Shown here: positions 19,551 through 33,500 of the stretch, piece by piece
Numbering within the stretch: position 1 is the first letter of the stretch
Layout of the letters: each line of letters opens with the position of its first letter
Origin: Acanthopleura granulata
Taxonomy: Eukaryota; Mollusca; Polyplacophora; Chitonida; Chitonidae
DNA: 64,000 bases
NCBI GenBank assembly: GCA_016165875.1
Contig: JABBOT010000005.1
Location: forward strand, 27,846,120-27,910,119
Direction: 5' to 3'
Made by a program: the position numbers and the translations under genes
Notes under the pieces: model-generated
What the model was told of the DNA's origin: nothing
The model's input: only the letters and a program-made list of their open reading frames with translations
Database searches by the model: none

Positions 19551-22500
19551 CACAAGAATAAAGAAAAACAAAGAAAAAACGTTAACTTCAAATAGGATGA
19601 AAAAAGAAAATTAAGAATCAATACGTCGGTTGTACGTCATAGGCTACAATTTAGTATGCAAATTTCCGAGGCCCATTATTCGGAAAAGGTGGTTTTCCTA
19701 TATGTATAAAAGAACTCGGCGTCTCAACTGTACGCGAACTTGCTTCGGCAGTACATATACTAAAACGGGAACGATACAGAGAAGATTTCCGTCTCTGCCA
19801 CACCACAAGAATGAAGAAAAACAAAGAAAAAACTTCAATTTCAAGTGGGATGCCATGACAAAGGTAAGAATAAATACGTTGGTTCTATGTCATAGGCTAC
19901 ACTTTAGTATGAAAATTTCCAGGGCCCATTATTCGGAAAAGGTGTATTTCCGATATGTATAAAACAAGACGGCATCTCAACTGTAGGCGTACGTGCTTTA
20001 GCAGTACATATACCAAAACTGGAACGATAGAGAGAAGGTGTGCACGGCACGTGCGCAAGAATAGAGAAAAACAAGGAAAAAACGTTAAGTTCAAATTGGA
20101 TGCCAAAACAAAAGTAAGAATAAATACGTCGGTTGTACGTCATAGGCTACAGCTTAGGATGCAAATTTCCAGGGCCCATTATTCGGAGAAGGTGTTTTTC
20201 CTATATGTATAAAACAAGACGGCATCTCAACTGTAGGCGTACGTGCTTCAGCAGTATATAAACCAAAACTGGAACGATAGAGAGAAGATGAGCACGGCAC
20301 GTGCGCAAGAAAAACAAGGAAAAAACCTTATTTTCAAATGGGATGCCAAGACAAAAGTAAGAATAAATACGTCGGTTGTACGTCATAGGCTCCAGTTTAG
20401 TATGCAAATTTCCAGGGCCCATTATTCGGAGAAGGTGTATTTCCGATAGGTATAAAACAAGACGGCATCTCAACTGTAGGTGTGCGTTCTTTAGGAGTAC
20501 ATATACCAAGACTGGAACGATAGAGAAAAGATGAGCACGGCACATGCGCAAGAATAGAGAAAAACAAGGAAAAAACGTTAATTTCAAATTAGATGCCGAA
20601 ACAAAAGTAAGAATAAATACGTCGGTTGTACGTCATAGGCTACAGCTTAGTATGCAGATTTCCGAGGCCCATTATTCGGAAAAGGTGGTTTTCCTATATG
20701 TATAAAAGAAGTCGGCATCTCAACTGTACGCGAACTTGCTTCGGCAGTACATATACGAAAACGGGAACGATACAAAGAAGATTTCAATCTCTGCCACACC
20801 ATAAGAAAAAAGAAACCATGTTTATTTAAAATGGGATGCCATGAGCAAAGTAAGAATCAATACGATGGTTCTACGTCACAGGTTACAGTTTAGTATGCAA
20901 ATTTCCAGAGCCCATAATGCGGAAAAGGTGTATGTTCGGCCTGTATAAAGGAAGCCGGCATCTTAAATTGCAACGACAAAGAGAAGATTTCAATCGATTC
21001 CACACCACAAGAATAAAGAAAAACAAAGAAAAAACGTTAATTTCAAATGGGATGAAAAAAGAAAACTAAGAATCAATACGTCGGTTGTACGTCATAGGCT
21101 ACAATTTAGTATGCAACTTTCCGAGGCCCATTATTCGGAAAAGGTGGTTTTCCTATATGTATAAAAGAAGTCGGCGTCTCAACTGTACGCGAACTTGCTT
21201 CAGCAGTACATATACTAAAACGGGAACGATACAGAGAAGATTTCACTCTCTGCCACACCACAAGAATGAAGAAAAACAAAGAAAAAACTTCAATTTCAAG
21301 TGGGATGCCATGACAAAGGTAAGAATAAATACGTTGGTTCTATGTCATAGGCTACACTTTAGTATGAAAATTTCCAGGGCCCATTATTCGGAAAAGGTGT
21401 ATTTCCGATATGTGTAAAACAAGACGGCATCTCAACTGTAGGCGTACGTGCTTTAGCAGTACATATACCAAAACTGGAACGATAGAGAGAAGGTGTGCAC
21501 GGCACGTGCGCAAGAATAGAGAAAAACAAGGAAAAAACGTTAAGTTCAAATTGGATGCCAAAACAAAAGTAAGAATAAATACGTCGGTTGTACGTCATAG
21601 GCTACAGCTTAGGATGCAAATTTCCAGGGCCCATTATTCGGAGAAGGTGTTTTTCCTATATGTATAAAACAAGACGGCATCTCAACTGTAGGCGTACGTG
21701 CTTCAGCAGTATATATACCAAAACTGGAACGATAGAGAGAAGATGAGCACGGCACGTGCGCAAGGAAAAAACGTTATTTTCAAATGGGATGCCAAGACAA
21801 AAGTAAGAATAAATACGTCGGTTGTACGTCATAGGTTCCAGTTTAGTATGCAAATTTCCAGGGCCCATTATTCGGAGAAGGTGTATTTCCGATATGTATA
21901 AAACAAGACGGCATCTCAACTGTAGGTGTGCGTTCTTTAGGAGTCCATATACCAAGACTGGAACGATAGAGAAAAGATGAGCACGGCACATGCGCAAGAA
22001 TAGAGAAAAACAAGGAAAAAACGTTAATTTCAAATGGGATGCCGAAACAAAAGTAAGAATAAATACGTCGGTTGTACGTCATAGGCTACAGCTTCGTATG
22101 CAGATTTCCGAGGCCCATTATTCGGAAAAGGTGTATTTCCTATATGTATAAAACAAGTCGGCATCTCAACTGTACGCGAACTTGCTTCGGCAGTACATAT
22201 AGGAAAACGGGAACGATACAAAGAAGATTTGAGTCTCTGCCACACCATAAGAAAAAAGAAACCATGTTTATCTAAAATGGGATGCCATGAGCAAAGTAAG
22301 AATCAATACGAGGGTTCTACGTCACAGGCTACAGTTTAGTATGCAAATTTCCAGAGCCCATGATGCGGAAAAGGTGTATGTTCGGCCTGTATAAAGTAAG
22401 ACGGCATCTTAAATTGCAACGACAAAGAGAAGATTTCAATCGATTCCACACCACAAGAATAAAGAAAAACAAAGAAAAAACGTTAATTTCAAATGGGAAG
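19550..22500 (+). repeat. Higher-order repeat with 1,455-bp period, two copies
   Basis: The blocks starting near 19,630 and 21,085 match at offset 1,455. Part of the second copy lacks 9 nt in a class B A-rich tract, shifting the offset to 1,446. This is the first region where the octamer variant ATGAAAAT (near 19,910 and 21,365) is fixed ahead of one class B monomer. Confidence 0.75.
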
Positions 22501-23017
22501 AACAGAGAAAAGTAAGAATCAATACGTGGGTTGTACGTCATAGGCTACAACTTAGTATGCAAATTTCCCAGGCCCATTATTCGGAAAAGGTGGTTTTCCT
22601 ATATGTATAAAAGCAGTCGTCATCTCAACTGTACGCGAACTTGCTTCGGCAGTACATATACTAAAACGGGAAAGATACAGAGAAGATATGAGTCTCTGCC
22701 ACACCACAAGAATAAAGAAAAACAAAGAAAAAACTTCAATTTCAAGTGGGATGCCATGACAAAGGTAAGAATAAATACGTTGGTTCTATGTCATAGGCTA
22801 CACTTTAGTATGCAAATTTCCAGGGCCCATTATTCGGAAAAGGTGTATTTCCGATATGTATAAAACAAGACGGCATCTCAACTGTAGGCGTACGTGCTTT
22901 AGCAGTACATATACCAAAACTCGAACGATAGAGAGAAGATGAGCACGGCATGAGCGCAAGGAAAAAAGGTTAATTTCCAATGGGATGCCAAGACAAAAGT
23001 AAGAATAAATACGTCGG

Positions 23018-26000
23018 TTGTACGTCATATTCTACACTTTAATATGCACATTTCCAGGGCCCATTATTCGGACAACGTGTATTTCCTATATGTATAAAAG
23101 AAGTCGGCATCTCAACTGTACGCGAACCTGCTTCGGCAGTACATATACTAAAACGGGAACGATACAGAGAAGATTTGAGTCTCTGCCACACCATAAGAAA
23201 AAAGAAAAACAAAGAAACCATGTTTATTTAAAATGGGATGCCATGAGCAAAGTAAGAATCAATACGATGGTTCTACGTCACAGGCTACAGTTTAGTATGC
23301 AAATTTCCGGGGCCCATAATGCGGAAAAGGTGTATGTTCGGCCTGTATAAAGGGAGACGGCATCTTAAATTGCAACGACAAAGAGAAGATTTCAATCGAT
23401 TCCACACCACAAGAATAAAGAAAAACAAAGAAAAAACGTTAACTTCAAATAGGATGAAAAAAGAAAACTAAGAATCAATACGTCGGTTGTAGGTCATAGG
23501 CTACAATTCAGTATGCAAATTTCCGAGGCCCATTATTCGGAAAAGGTGGTTTTCCTATATGTATAAAAGAACTCGGCGTCTCAACTGTACGCGAACTTGC
23601 TTCGGCAGTACATATACTAAAACGGGAACGATACAGAGAAGATTTCAGTCTCTGCCACACCACAAGAATGAAGAAAAACAAAGAAAAAACTTCAATTTCA
23701 AGTGGGATGCCATGACAAAGGTAAGAATAAATACGTTGGTTCTATGTCATAGGCTACACTTTAGTATGAAAATTTCCAGGGCCCATTATTCGGAAAAGGT
23801 GTATTTCCGATATGTATAAAACAAGACGGCATCTCAACTGTAGGCGTACGTGCTTTAGCAGTACATATACCAAAACTGGAACGATAGAGAGAAGGTGTGC
23901 ACGGCACGTGCGCAAGAATAGAGAAAAACAAGGAAAAAACGTTAAGTTCAAATTGGATGCCAAAACAAAAGTAAGAATAAATACGTCGGTTGTACGTCAT
24001 AGGCTACAGCTTAGGATGCAAATTTCCAGGGCCCATTATTCGGAGAAGGTGTTTTTCCTATATGTATAAAACAAGACGGCATCTCAACTGTAGGCGTACG
24101 TGCTTCAGCAGTATATATACCAAAACTGGAACGATAGAGAGAAGATGAGCACGGCACGTGCGCAAGAAAAACAAGGAAAAAACCTTATTTTCAAATGGGA
24201 TGCCAAGACAAAAGTAAGAATAAATACGTCGGTTGTACGTCATAGGCTCCAGTTTAGTATGCAAATTTCCAGGGCCCATTATTCGGAGAAGGTGTATTTC
24301 CGATATGTATAAAACAAGACGGCATCTCAACTGTAGGTGTGCGTTCTTTAGGAGTACATATACCAAGACTGGAACGATAGAGAAAAGATGAGCACGGCAC
24401 ATGCGCAAGAATAGAGAAAAACAAGGAAAAAACGTTAATTTCAAATTAGATGCCGAAACAAAAGTAAGAATAAATACGTCGGTTGTACGTCATAGGCTAC
24501 AGCTTAGTATGCAGATTTCCGAGGCCCATTATTCGGAAAAGGTGTATTTCCTATATGTATAAAAGAAGTCGGCATCTCAACTGTACGCGAACTTGCTTCG
24601 GCAGTACATATAGGAAAACGGGAACGATACAAAGAAGATTTGAGTCTCTGCCACACCATAAGAAAAAAGAAACCATGTTTATTTAAAATGGGATGCCATG
24701 AGCAAAGTAAGAATCAATACGATGGTTCTACGTCACAGGTTACAGTTTAGTATGCAAATTTCCAGAGCCCATAATGCGGAAAAGGTGTATGTTCGGCCTG
24801 TATAAAGGAAGACGGCATCTTAAATTGCAACGACAAAGAGAAGATTTCAATCGATTCCACACCACAAGAATAAAGAAAAACAAAGAAAAAACGTTAATTT
24901 CAAATGGGATGAAAAAAGAAAACTAAGAATCAATACGTCGGTTGTACGTCATAGGCTACAATTTAGTATGCAAATTTCCGAGGCCCATTATTCGGAAAAG
25001 GTGGTTTTCCTATATGTATAAAAGAAGTCGGCGTCTCAACTGTACGCGAACTTGCTTCAGCAGTACATATACTAAAACGGGAACGATACAGAGAAGATTT
25101 CAGTCTCTGCCACACCACAAGAATGAAGAAAAACAGAGAAAAAACTTCAATTTCAAGTGGGATGCCATGACAAAGGTAAGAATAAATACGTTGGTTCTAT
25201 GTCATAGGCTACACTTTAGTATGCAAATTTCTAGGGCCCATTATTCGGAAAAGGTTTATTTCCGATATGTATAAAACAAGACGGCATCTCAACTGTAGGC
25301 GTACGTGCTTTAGCAGTACATATACCAAAACTCGAACGATAGAGAGAAGATGAGCACGGCATGAGCGCAAGAAAAACAAGGAAAAAACGTTAATTTCCAA
25401 TGGGATCCCAAGACAAAAGTAAGAATAAATACGTCGGTTGTACGTCATATTCTACACTTTAATATGCAGATTTCCAGGGCCCATTATTCGGACAACGTGT
25501 ATTTCCTATATGTATAAAAGAAGTCGGCATCTCAACTGTACGCGAACCTGCTTCGGCAGTACATATACTAAAACGGGAACGATACAGAGAAGATTTGAGT
25601 CTCTGCCACACGATAAGAAAAAAGAAAAACAAAGAAACCATGTTTATTTAAAATGGGATGCCATGAGCAAAGTAAGAATCAATACGATGGTTCTACGTCA
25701 CAGGCTACAGTTTAGTATGCAAATTTCCGGGGCCCATAATGCGGAAAAGGTGTATGTTCGGCCTGTATAAAGGGAGACGGCATCTTAAATTGCAACGACA
25801 AAGAGAAGATTTCAATCGATTCCACACCACAAGAATAAAGAAAAACAAAGAAAAAACGTTAACTTCAAATAGGATGAAAAAAGAAAACTAAGAATCAATA
25901 CGTCGGTTGTAGGTCATAGGCTACAATTCAGTATGCAAATTTCCGAGGCCCATTATTCGGAAAAGGTGGTTTTCCTATATGTATAAAAGAACTCGGCGTC

Positions 26001-27360
26001 TCAACTGTACGCGAACTTGCTTCGGCAGTACATATACTAAAACGGGAACGATACAGAGAAGATTTCAGTCTCTGCCACACCACAAGAATGAAGAAAAACA
26101 AAGAAAAAACTTCAATTTCAAGTGGGATGCCATGACAAAGGTAAGAATAAATACGTTGGTTCTATGTCATAGGCTACACTTTAGTATGAAAATTTCCAGG
26201 GCCCATTATTCGGAAAAGGTGTATTTCCGATATGTATAAAACAAGACGGCATCTCAACTGTAGGCGTACGTGCTTTAGCAGTACATATACCAAAACTGGA
26301 ACGATAGAGAGAAGGTGTGCACGGCACGTGCGCAAGAATAGAGAAAAACAAGGAAAAAACGTTAAGTTCAAATTGGATGCCAAAACAAAAGTAAGAATAA
26401 ATACGTCGGTTGTACGTCATAGGCTACAGCTTAGGATGCAAATTTCCAGGGCCCATTATTCGGAGAAGGTGTTTTTCCTATATGTATAAAACAAGACGGC
26501 ATCTCAACTGTAGGCGTACGTGCTTCAGCAGTATATATACCAAAACTGGAACGATAGAGAGAAGATGAGCACGGCACGTGCGCAAGAAAAACAAGGAAAA
26601 AACCTTATTTTCAAATGGGATGCCAAGACAAAAGTAAGAATAAATACGTCGGTTGTACGTCATAGGCTCCAGTTTAGTATGCAAATTTCCAGGGCCCATT
26701 ATTCGGAGAAGGTGTATTTCCGATATGTATAAAACAAGACGGCATCTCAACTGTAGGTGTGCGTTCTTTAGGAGTACATATACCAAGACTGGAACGATAG
26801 AGAAAGGATGAGCACGGCACATGCGCAAGAATAGAGAAAAACAAGGAAAAAACGTTAATTTCAAATTAGATGCCGAAACAAAAGTAAGAATAAATACGTC
26901 GGTTGTACGTCATAGGCTACAGCTTAGTATGCAGATTTCCGAGGCCCATTATTCGGAAAAGGTGTATTTCCTATATGTATAAAAGAAGTCGGCATCTCAA
27001 CTGTACGCGAACTTGCTTCGGCAGTACATATAGGAAAACGGGAACGATACAAAGAAGATTTGAGTCTCTGCCACACCATAAGAAAAAAGAAACCATGTTT
27101 ATTTAAAATGGGATGCCATGAGCAAAGTAAGAATCAATACGATGGTTCTACGTCACAGGTTACAGTTTAGTATGCAAATTTCCAGAGCCCATAATGCGGA
27201 AAAGGTGTATGTTCGGCCTGTATAAAGGAAGACGGCATCTTAAATTGCAACGACAAAGAGAAGATTTCAATCGATTCCACACCACAAGAATAAAGAAAAA
27301 CAAAGAAAAAACGTTAATTTCAAATGGGATGAAAAGAGAAAACTAAGAATCAATACGTCG
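23018..27360 (+). repeat. Higher-order repeat with 2,420-bp period, two copies
   Basis: Monomers from about 23,018 to 25,437 recur from 25,438 with offset 2,420 and near identity, including the class A variant with AGAACTCGGCG after the TATA (23,566 and 25,986) and a class B copy with CCTTATTTTC. Confidence 0.75.
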
Positions 27361-30300
27361 GTTGTACGTCATAGGCTACAATTTAGTATGCAAATTTCCG
27401 AGGCCCATTATTCGGAAAAGGTGGTTTTCCTATATGTATAAAAGAAGTCGGCATCTCAACTGTACGCGAACTTGCTTCAGCAGTACATATACTAAAACGG
27501 GAACGATACAGAGAAGATTTCAGTCTCTGCCACACCACAAGAATGAAGAAAAACAAAGAAAAAACTTCAATTTCAAGTGGGATGCCATGACAAAGGTAAG
27601 AATAAATACGTTGGTTCTATGTCATAGGCTACACTTTAGTATGAAAATTTCCAGGGCCCATTATTCGGAAAAGGTGTATTTCCGATATGTATAAAACAAG
27701 ACGGCATCTCAACTGTAGGCGTACGTGCTTTAGCAGTACATATACCAAAACTGGAACGATAGAGAGAAGGTGTGCACGGCACGTGCGCAAGAATAGAGAA
27801 AAACAAGGAAAAAACGTTAAGTTCAAATTGGATGCCAAAACAAAAGTAAGAATAAATACGTCGGTTGTACGTCATAGGCTACAGCTTAGGATGCAAATTT
27901 CCAGGGCCCATTATTCGGAGAAGGTGTTTTTCCTATATGTATAAAACAAGACGGCATCTCAACTGTAGGCGTACGTGCTTCAGCAGTATATATACCAAAA
28001 CTGGAACGATAGAGAGAAGATGAGCACGGCACGTGCGCAAGAAAAACAAGGAAAAAACCTTATTTTCAAATGGGATGCCAAGACAAAAGTAAGAATAAAT
28101 ACGTCGGTTGTACGTCATAGGCTCCAGTTTAGTATGCAAATTTCCAGGGCCCATTATTCGGAGAAGGTGTATTTCCGATATGTATAAAACAAGACGGCAT
28201 CACAACTGTAGGTGTGCGTTCTTTAGGAGTACATATACCAAGACTGGAACGATAGAGAAAAGATGAGCACGGCACATGCGCAAGAATAGAGAAAAACAAG
28301 GAAAAAACGTTAATTTCAAATGGGATGCCGAAACAAAAGTAAGAATAAATACGTCGGTTGTACGTCATAGGCTACAGCTTCGTATGCAGATTTCCGAGGC
28401 CCATTATTCGGAAAAGGTGTATTTCCTATATGTATAAAAGAAGTCGGCATCTCAACTGTACGCGAACTTGCTTCGGCAGTACATATAGGAAAACGGGAAC
28501 GATACAAAGAAGATTTGAGTCTCTGCCACACCATAAGAAAAAAGAAACCATGTTTATTTAAAATGGGATGCCATGAGCAAAGTAAGAATCAATACGATGG
28601 TTCTACGTCACAGGTTACAGTTTAGTATGCAAATTTCCAGAGCCCATAATGCGGAAAAGGTGTATGTTCGGCCTGTATGAAGGAAGACGGCATCTTAAAT
28701 TGCAACGACAAAGAGAAGATTTCAATCGATTCCACACCACAAGAATAAAGAAAAACAAAGAAAAAACGTTAATTTCAAATGGGATGAAAAAAGAAAACTA
28801 AGAATCAATACGTCGGTTGTACGTCATAGGCTACAATTTAGTATGCAAATTTCCGAGGCCCATTATTCGGAAAAGGTGGTTTTCCTATATGTATAAAAGA
28901 AGTCGGCGTCTCAACTGTACGCGAACTTGCTTCAGCAGTACATATACTAAAACGGGAACGATACAGAGAAGATTTCAGTCTCTGCCACACCACAAGAATG
29001 AAGAAAAACAGAGAAAAAATTTCAATTTCAAGTGGGATGCCATGACAAAGGTAAGAATAAATACGTTGGTTCTATGTCATAGGCTACACTTTAGTATGCA
29101 AATTTCTAGGGCCCATTATTCGGAAAAGGTGTATTTCCGATATGTATAAAACAAGACGGCATCTCAACTGTAGGCGTACGTGCTTTAGCAGTACATATAC
29201 CAAAACTCGAACGATAGAGAGAAGATGAGCACGGCATGAGCGCAAGAAAAACAAGGAAAAAACGTTAATTTCCAATGGGATCCCAAGACAAAAGTAAGAA
29301 TAAATACGTCGGTTGTACGTCATATTCTACACTTTAATATGCAGATTTCCAGGGCCCATTATTCGGACAACGTGTATTTCCTATATGTATAAAAGAAGTC
29401 GGCATCTCAACTGTACGCGAACCTGCTTCGGCAGTACATATACTAAAACGGGAACGATACAGAGAAGATTTGAGTCTCTGCCACACGATAAGAAAAAAGA
29501 AAAACAAAGAAACCATGTTTATTTAAAATGGGATGCCATGAGCAAAGTAAGAATCAATACGATGGTTCTACGTCACAGGCTACAGTTTAGTATGCAAATT
29601 TCCGGGGCCCATAATGCGGAAAAGGTGTATGTTCGGCCTGTATAAAGGGAGACGGCATCTTAAATTGCAACGACAAAGAGAAGATTTCAATCGATTCCAC
29701 ACCACAAGAAAAAAGAAAAACAAAGAAAAAACGTTAACTTCAAATAGGATGAAAAAAGAAAACTAAGAATCAATACGTCGGTTGTACGTCATAGGCTACA
29801 ATTCAGTATGCAAATTTCCGAGGCCCATTATTCGGAAAAGGTGGTTTTCCTATATGTATAAAAGAAGTCGGCGTCTCAACTGTACGCGAACTTGCTTCAG
29901 CAGTACATATACTAAAACGGGAACGATACAGAGAAGATTTCAGTCTCTGCCACACCACAAGAATGAAGAAAAACAAAGAAAAAACTTCAATTTCAAGTGG
30001 GATGCCATGACAAAGGTAAGAATAAATACGTTGGTTCTATGTCATAGGCTACACTTTAGTATGAAAATTTCCAGGGCCCATTATTCGGAAAAGGTGTATT
30101 TCCGATATGTATAAAACAAGACGGCATCTCAACTGTAGGCGTACGTGCTTTAGCAGTACATATACCAAAACTGGAACGATAGAGAGAAGGTGTGCACGGC
30201 ACGTGCGCAAGAATAGAGAAAAACAAGGAAAAAACGTTAAGTTCAAATTGGATGCCAAAACAAAAGTAAGAATAAATACGTCGGTTGTACGTCATAGGCT

Positions 30301-30530
30301 ACAGCTTAGGATGCAAATTTCCAGGGCCCATTATTCGGAGAAGGTGTTTTTCCTATATGTATAAAACAAGACGGCATCTCAACCGTAGGCGTACGTGCTT
30401 CGGCAGTATATATACCAAAACTGGAACGATAGAGAGAAGATGAGCACGGCACGTGCGCAAGAAAAACAAGGAAAAAACCTTATTTTCAAATGGGATGCCA
30501 AGACAAAAGTAAGAATAAATACGTCGGTTG
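27360..30530 (+). repeat. Long-range duplicated block, left copy
   Basis: Matches about 60,165-63,335 at a constant offset of 32,805 and shares private variants: GCATCACAACTG (near 28,200), TGTATGAAGG (near 28,677) and TTTCTAGGGC (near 29,103). It ends near 30,530, where one copy continues with CATATTCTAC and the other with CATAGGCTCC. Confidence 0.8.
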
Positions 30531-33500
30531 TACGTCATATTCTACACTTTAATATGCAGATTTCCAGGGCCCATTATTCGGACAACGTGTATTTCCTATA
30601 TGTATAAAAGAAGTCGGCATCTCAACTGTACGCGAACCTGCTTCGGCAGTACATATACTAAAAGGAAACGATACAGAGAAGATTTGAGTCTCTGCCACAC
30701 CATAAGAAAAAAGAAAAACAAAGAAAACACCTTGATTTAAAATGGGATGCCATGATTCCAGGGCCCATAATGCGGGAAAGGTGTACTTCCGATATGTATA
30801 AAACAAGCCGGCACCTCAACTGTAGGTGTGCGTGCTTTAGCAGTATATATACCAAAACTTTAACGATAGAGAGAAGATGTGCACGGCACGTGCGCAAGAG
30901 AAGAGAAAAACAAGGAAAACACGTTAATTTCAAATTGGATGCCAAAACAAAAGTAAGAATAAATACGTCGGTTGTACGTCATAGGCTACAGCTTCGTATG
31001 CAAATTTCCAGGGCCCATTATTCGGAGAAGGTGTATTTCCGATATGTATAAAACAAGACGGCATCTCAACTGTAGGTGTGCGTGCTTTAGCAGTACATAT
31101 ACCAAGACTGGAACGATAGAGAAAAGATGAAAAGACAAAAGTAAGAATAAATACGTCGGTTGTACGTCATACGCTACACTTTAATATGCACATTTCCGAG
31201 GCCCATTATTCGGAAAAGGTGTATTTCCTATATGTATAAAAGCAGTCGGCATCTCAACTGTACGCGAACTTGCTTCGGAAGTACATATACAAAAACGGGA
31301 ACAATACAGAGAAGATTTCAGTTTCTGCCACACCATAAGAAAAAAAGAAAAACAAAGAAAACACGTTTATTTAAAATGGGATGCCATGAACAAAGTAAGA
31401 ATCAATACGTTGGTTCTACGTCACAGGCTACACTTTAGTATGCAAATTTCCAGAGCCCATGATGCGGAAAAGGTGTATGTTCGGCCTGTATAAAGGGAGA
31501 CGGCATCTTAAATTGCAACGACAAAGAGAAGATTTCAATCGATTCCACACCACAAGAATAAAGAAAAACAAAGAAAAAACGTTAACTTCAAATAGGATGA
31601 AAAAAGAAAACTAAGAATCAATACGTCGGTTGTAGGTCATAGGCTACAATTTAGAATGCAAATTTCCCAGGCCCATTATTCGGAAAAGGTGGTTTTCCTA
31701 TATGTATAAAAGAACTCGGCGTCTCAACTGTACGCGAACTTGCTTCAGCAGTACATATACTAAAACGGGAACGATACAGAGAAGATTTCAGTCTCTGCCA
31801 CACCACAAGAATGAAGAAAAACAAAGAAAAAACTTCAATTTCAAGTGGGATGCCATGACAAAGGTAAGAATAAATACGTTGGTTCTATGTCATAGGCTAC
31901 ACTTTAGTATGCAAATTTCCAGGGCCCATTATTCGGAAAAGGTGTATTTCCGATATGTATAAAACAAGACGGCATCTCAACTGTAGGCGTACGTGCTTTA
32001 GCAGTACATATACCAAAACTCGAACGATAGAGAGAAGATGAGCACGGCATGAGCGCAAGAAAAACAAGGAAAAAACGTTAATTTCCAATGGGATGCCAAG
32101 ACAAAAGTAAGAATAAATACGTCGGTTGTACGTCATATTCTACACTTTAATATGCAGATTTCCAGGGCCCATTATTCGGACAACGTGTATTTCCTATATG
32201 TATAAAAGAAGTCGGCATCTCAACTGTACGCGAACTTGCTTCGGCAGTACATATACTAAAACGGGAACGATACAGAGAAGATTTGAGTCTCTGCCACACG
32301 ATAAGAAAAAAGAAAAACAAAGAAACCATGTTTATTTAAAATGGGATGCCATGAGCAAAGTAAGAATCAATACGTTGGTTCTACGTCACAGGCTACACTT
32401 TAGTATGCAAATTTCCAGGGCCCATAATGCGGAAAAGGTGTATGTTCGGCCTGTATAAAGGAAGACGGCATCTTAAATTGCAACGACAAAGAGAAGATTT
32501 CAATCGATTCCACACCACAAGAATAAAGAAAAACAAAGAAAAAACGTTAATTTGAAATGGGATGAAAAGAGAAAACTAAGAATCAATACGTCGGTTGTAC
32601 GTCATAGGCTACAATTTAGTATGCAAATTTCCAGGGCCCATTATTCGGAAAAGGTGCATTTCCTATATGTATCAAAGAAGTCGTTATCTCAACTGTACGC
32701 GAACTTGCTTCGGCAGTACATATACTAAAACGGGAACGATACAGAGAAGATTTCAGTCTCTGCCACACGATAAGAAAAACAAAGAAAACACGTGTATTTA
32801 AAATGGGATGCCATGAGCAAAGTAAGAATCAATATGTTGGTTCTACGTCACAGGCTACAGTTTAGTATGCAAATTTACAGAGCCCATAATGCGGAAAAGG
32901 TGTATTTGCGATATGTATAAAAAAAAAGACGGCATCTCAACTGTAGGCGTACGTGCTGTAGCAGTACACATAAAGAAACTGGAACGATAGAGAGAAGATA
33001 AGCACAGCACGTGCGCAAGAATAGAGAAAAACAAGGAAAAAACGTTAATTTCAAATTGGATGCCAAAACAAAAGTCAGAATAAATACGTCGGTTGTACGT
33101 CATAGGCTACAGTTTAGTATGCAAATTTCCAGGGCCCATTATTCGGAGATGGTGTATTTCCTATATGTATAAAACAAGACGGCATCTCAACTGTAGGCGT
33201 ACGTCCTTTAGCAGTACATATACCAAAACTGGAACGATAGAGAGAAGATAAGCACGGCACGTGCGCAAGAAAAACAAGGAAAAAACCTTAATTTCAAATG
33301 GGATGCCAAGACAAAAGTAAGAATAAATACGTCGGTTGTACGTCATAGGCTACAGTTTAGTATGCAAATTTCCAGGGCCCATTATTCGGAGAAGGTGTAT
33401 TTCCTATATGTATAAAACAAGACGGCATCTCAACTGTAGGTGTGCGTGCTTTAGCAGTACATATACCAAAACTGGAACGATAGAGAGAAGATAAGCACGG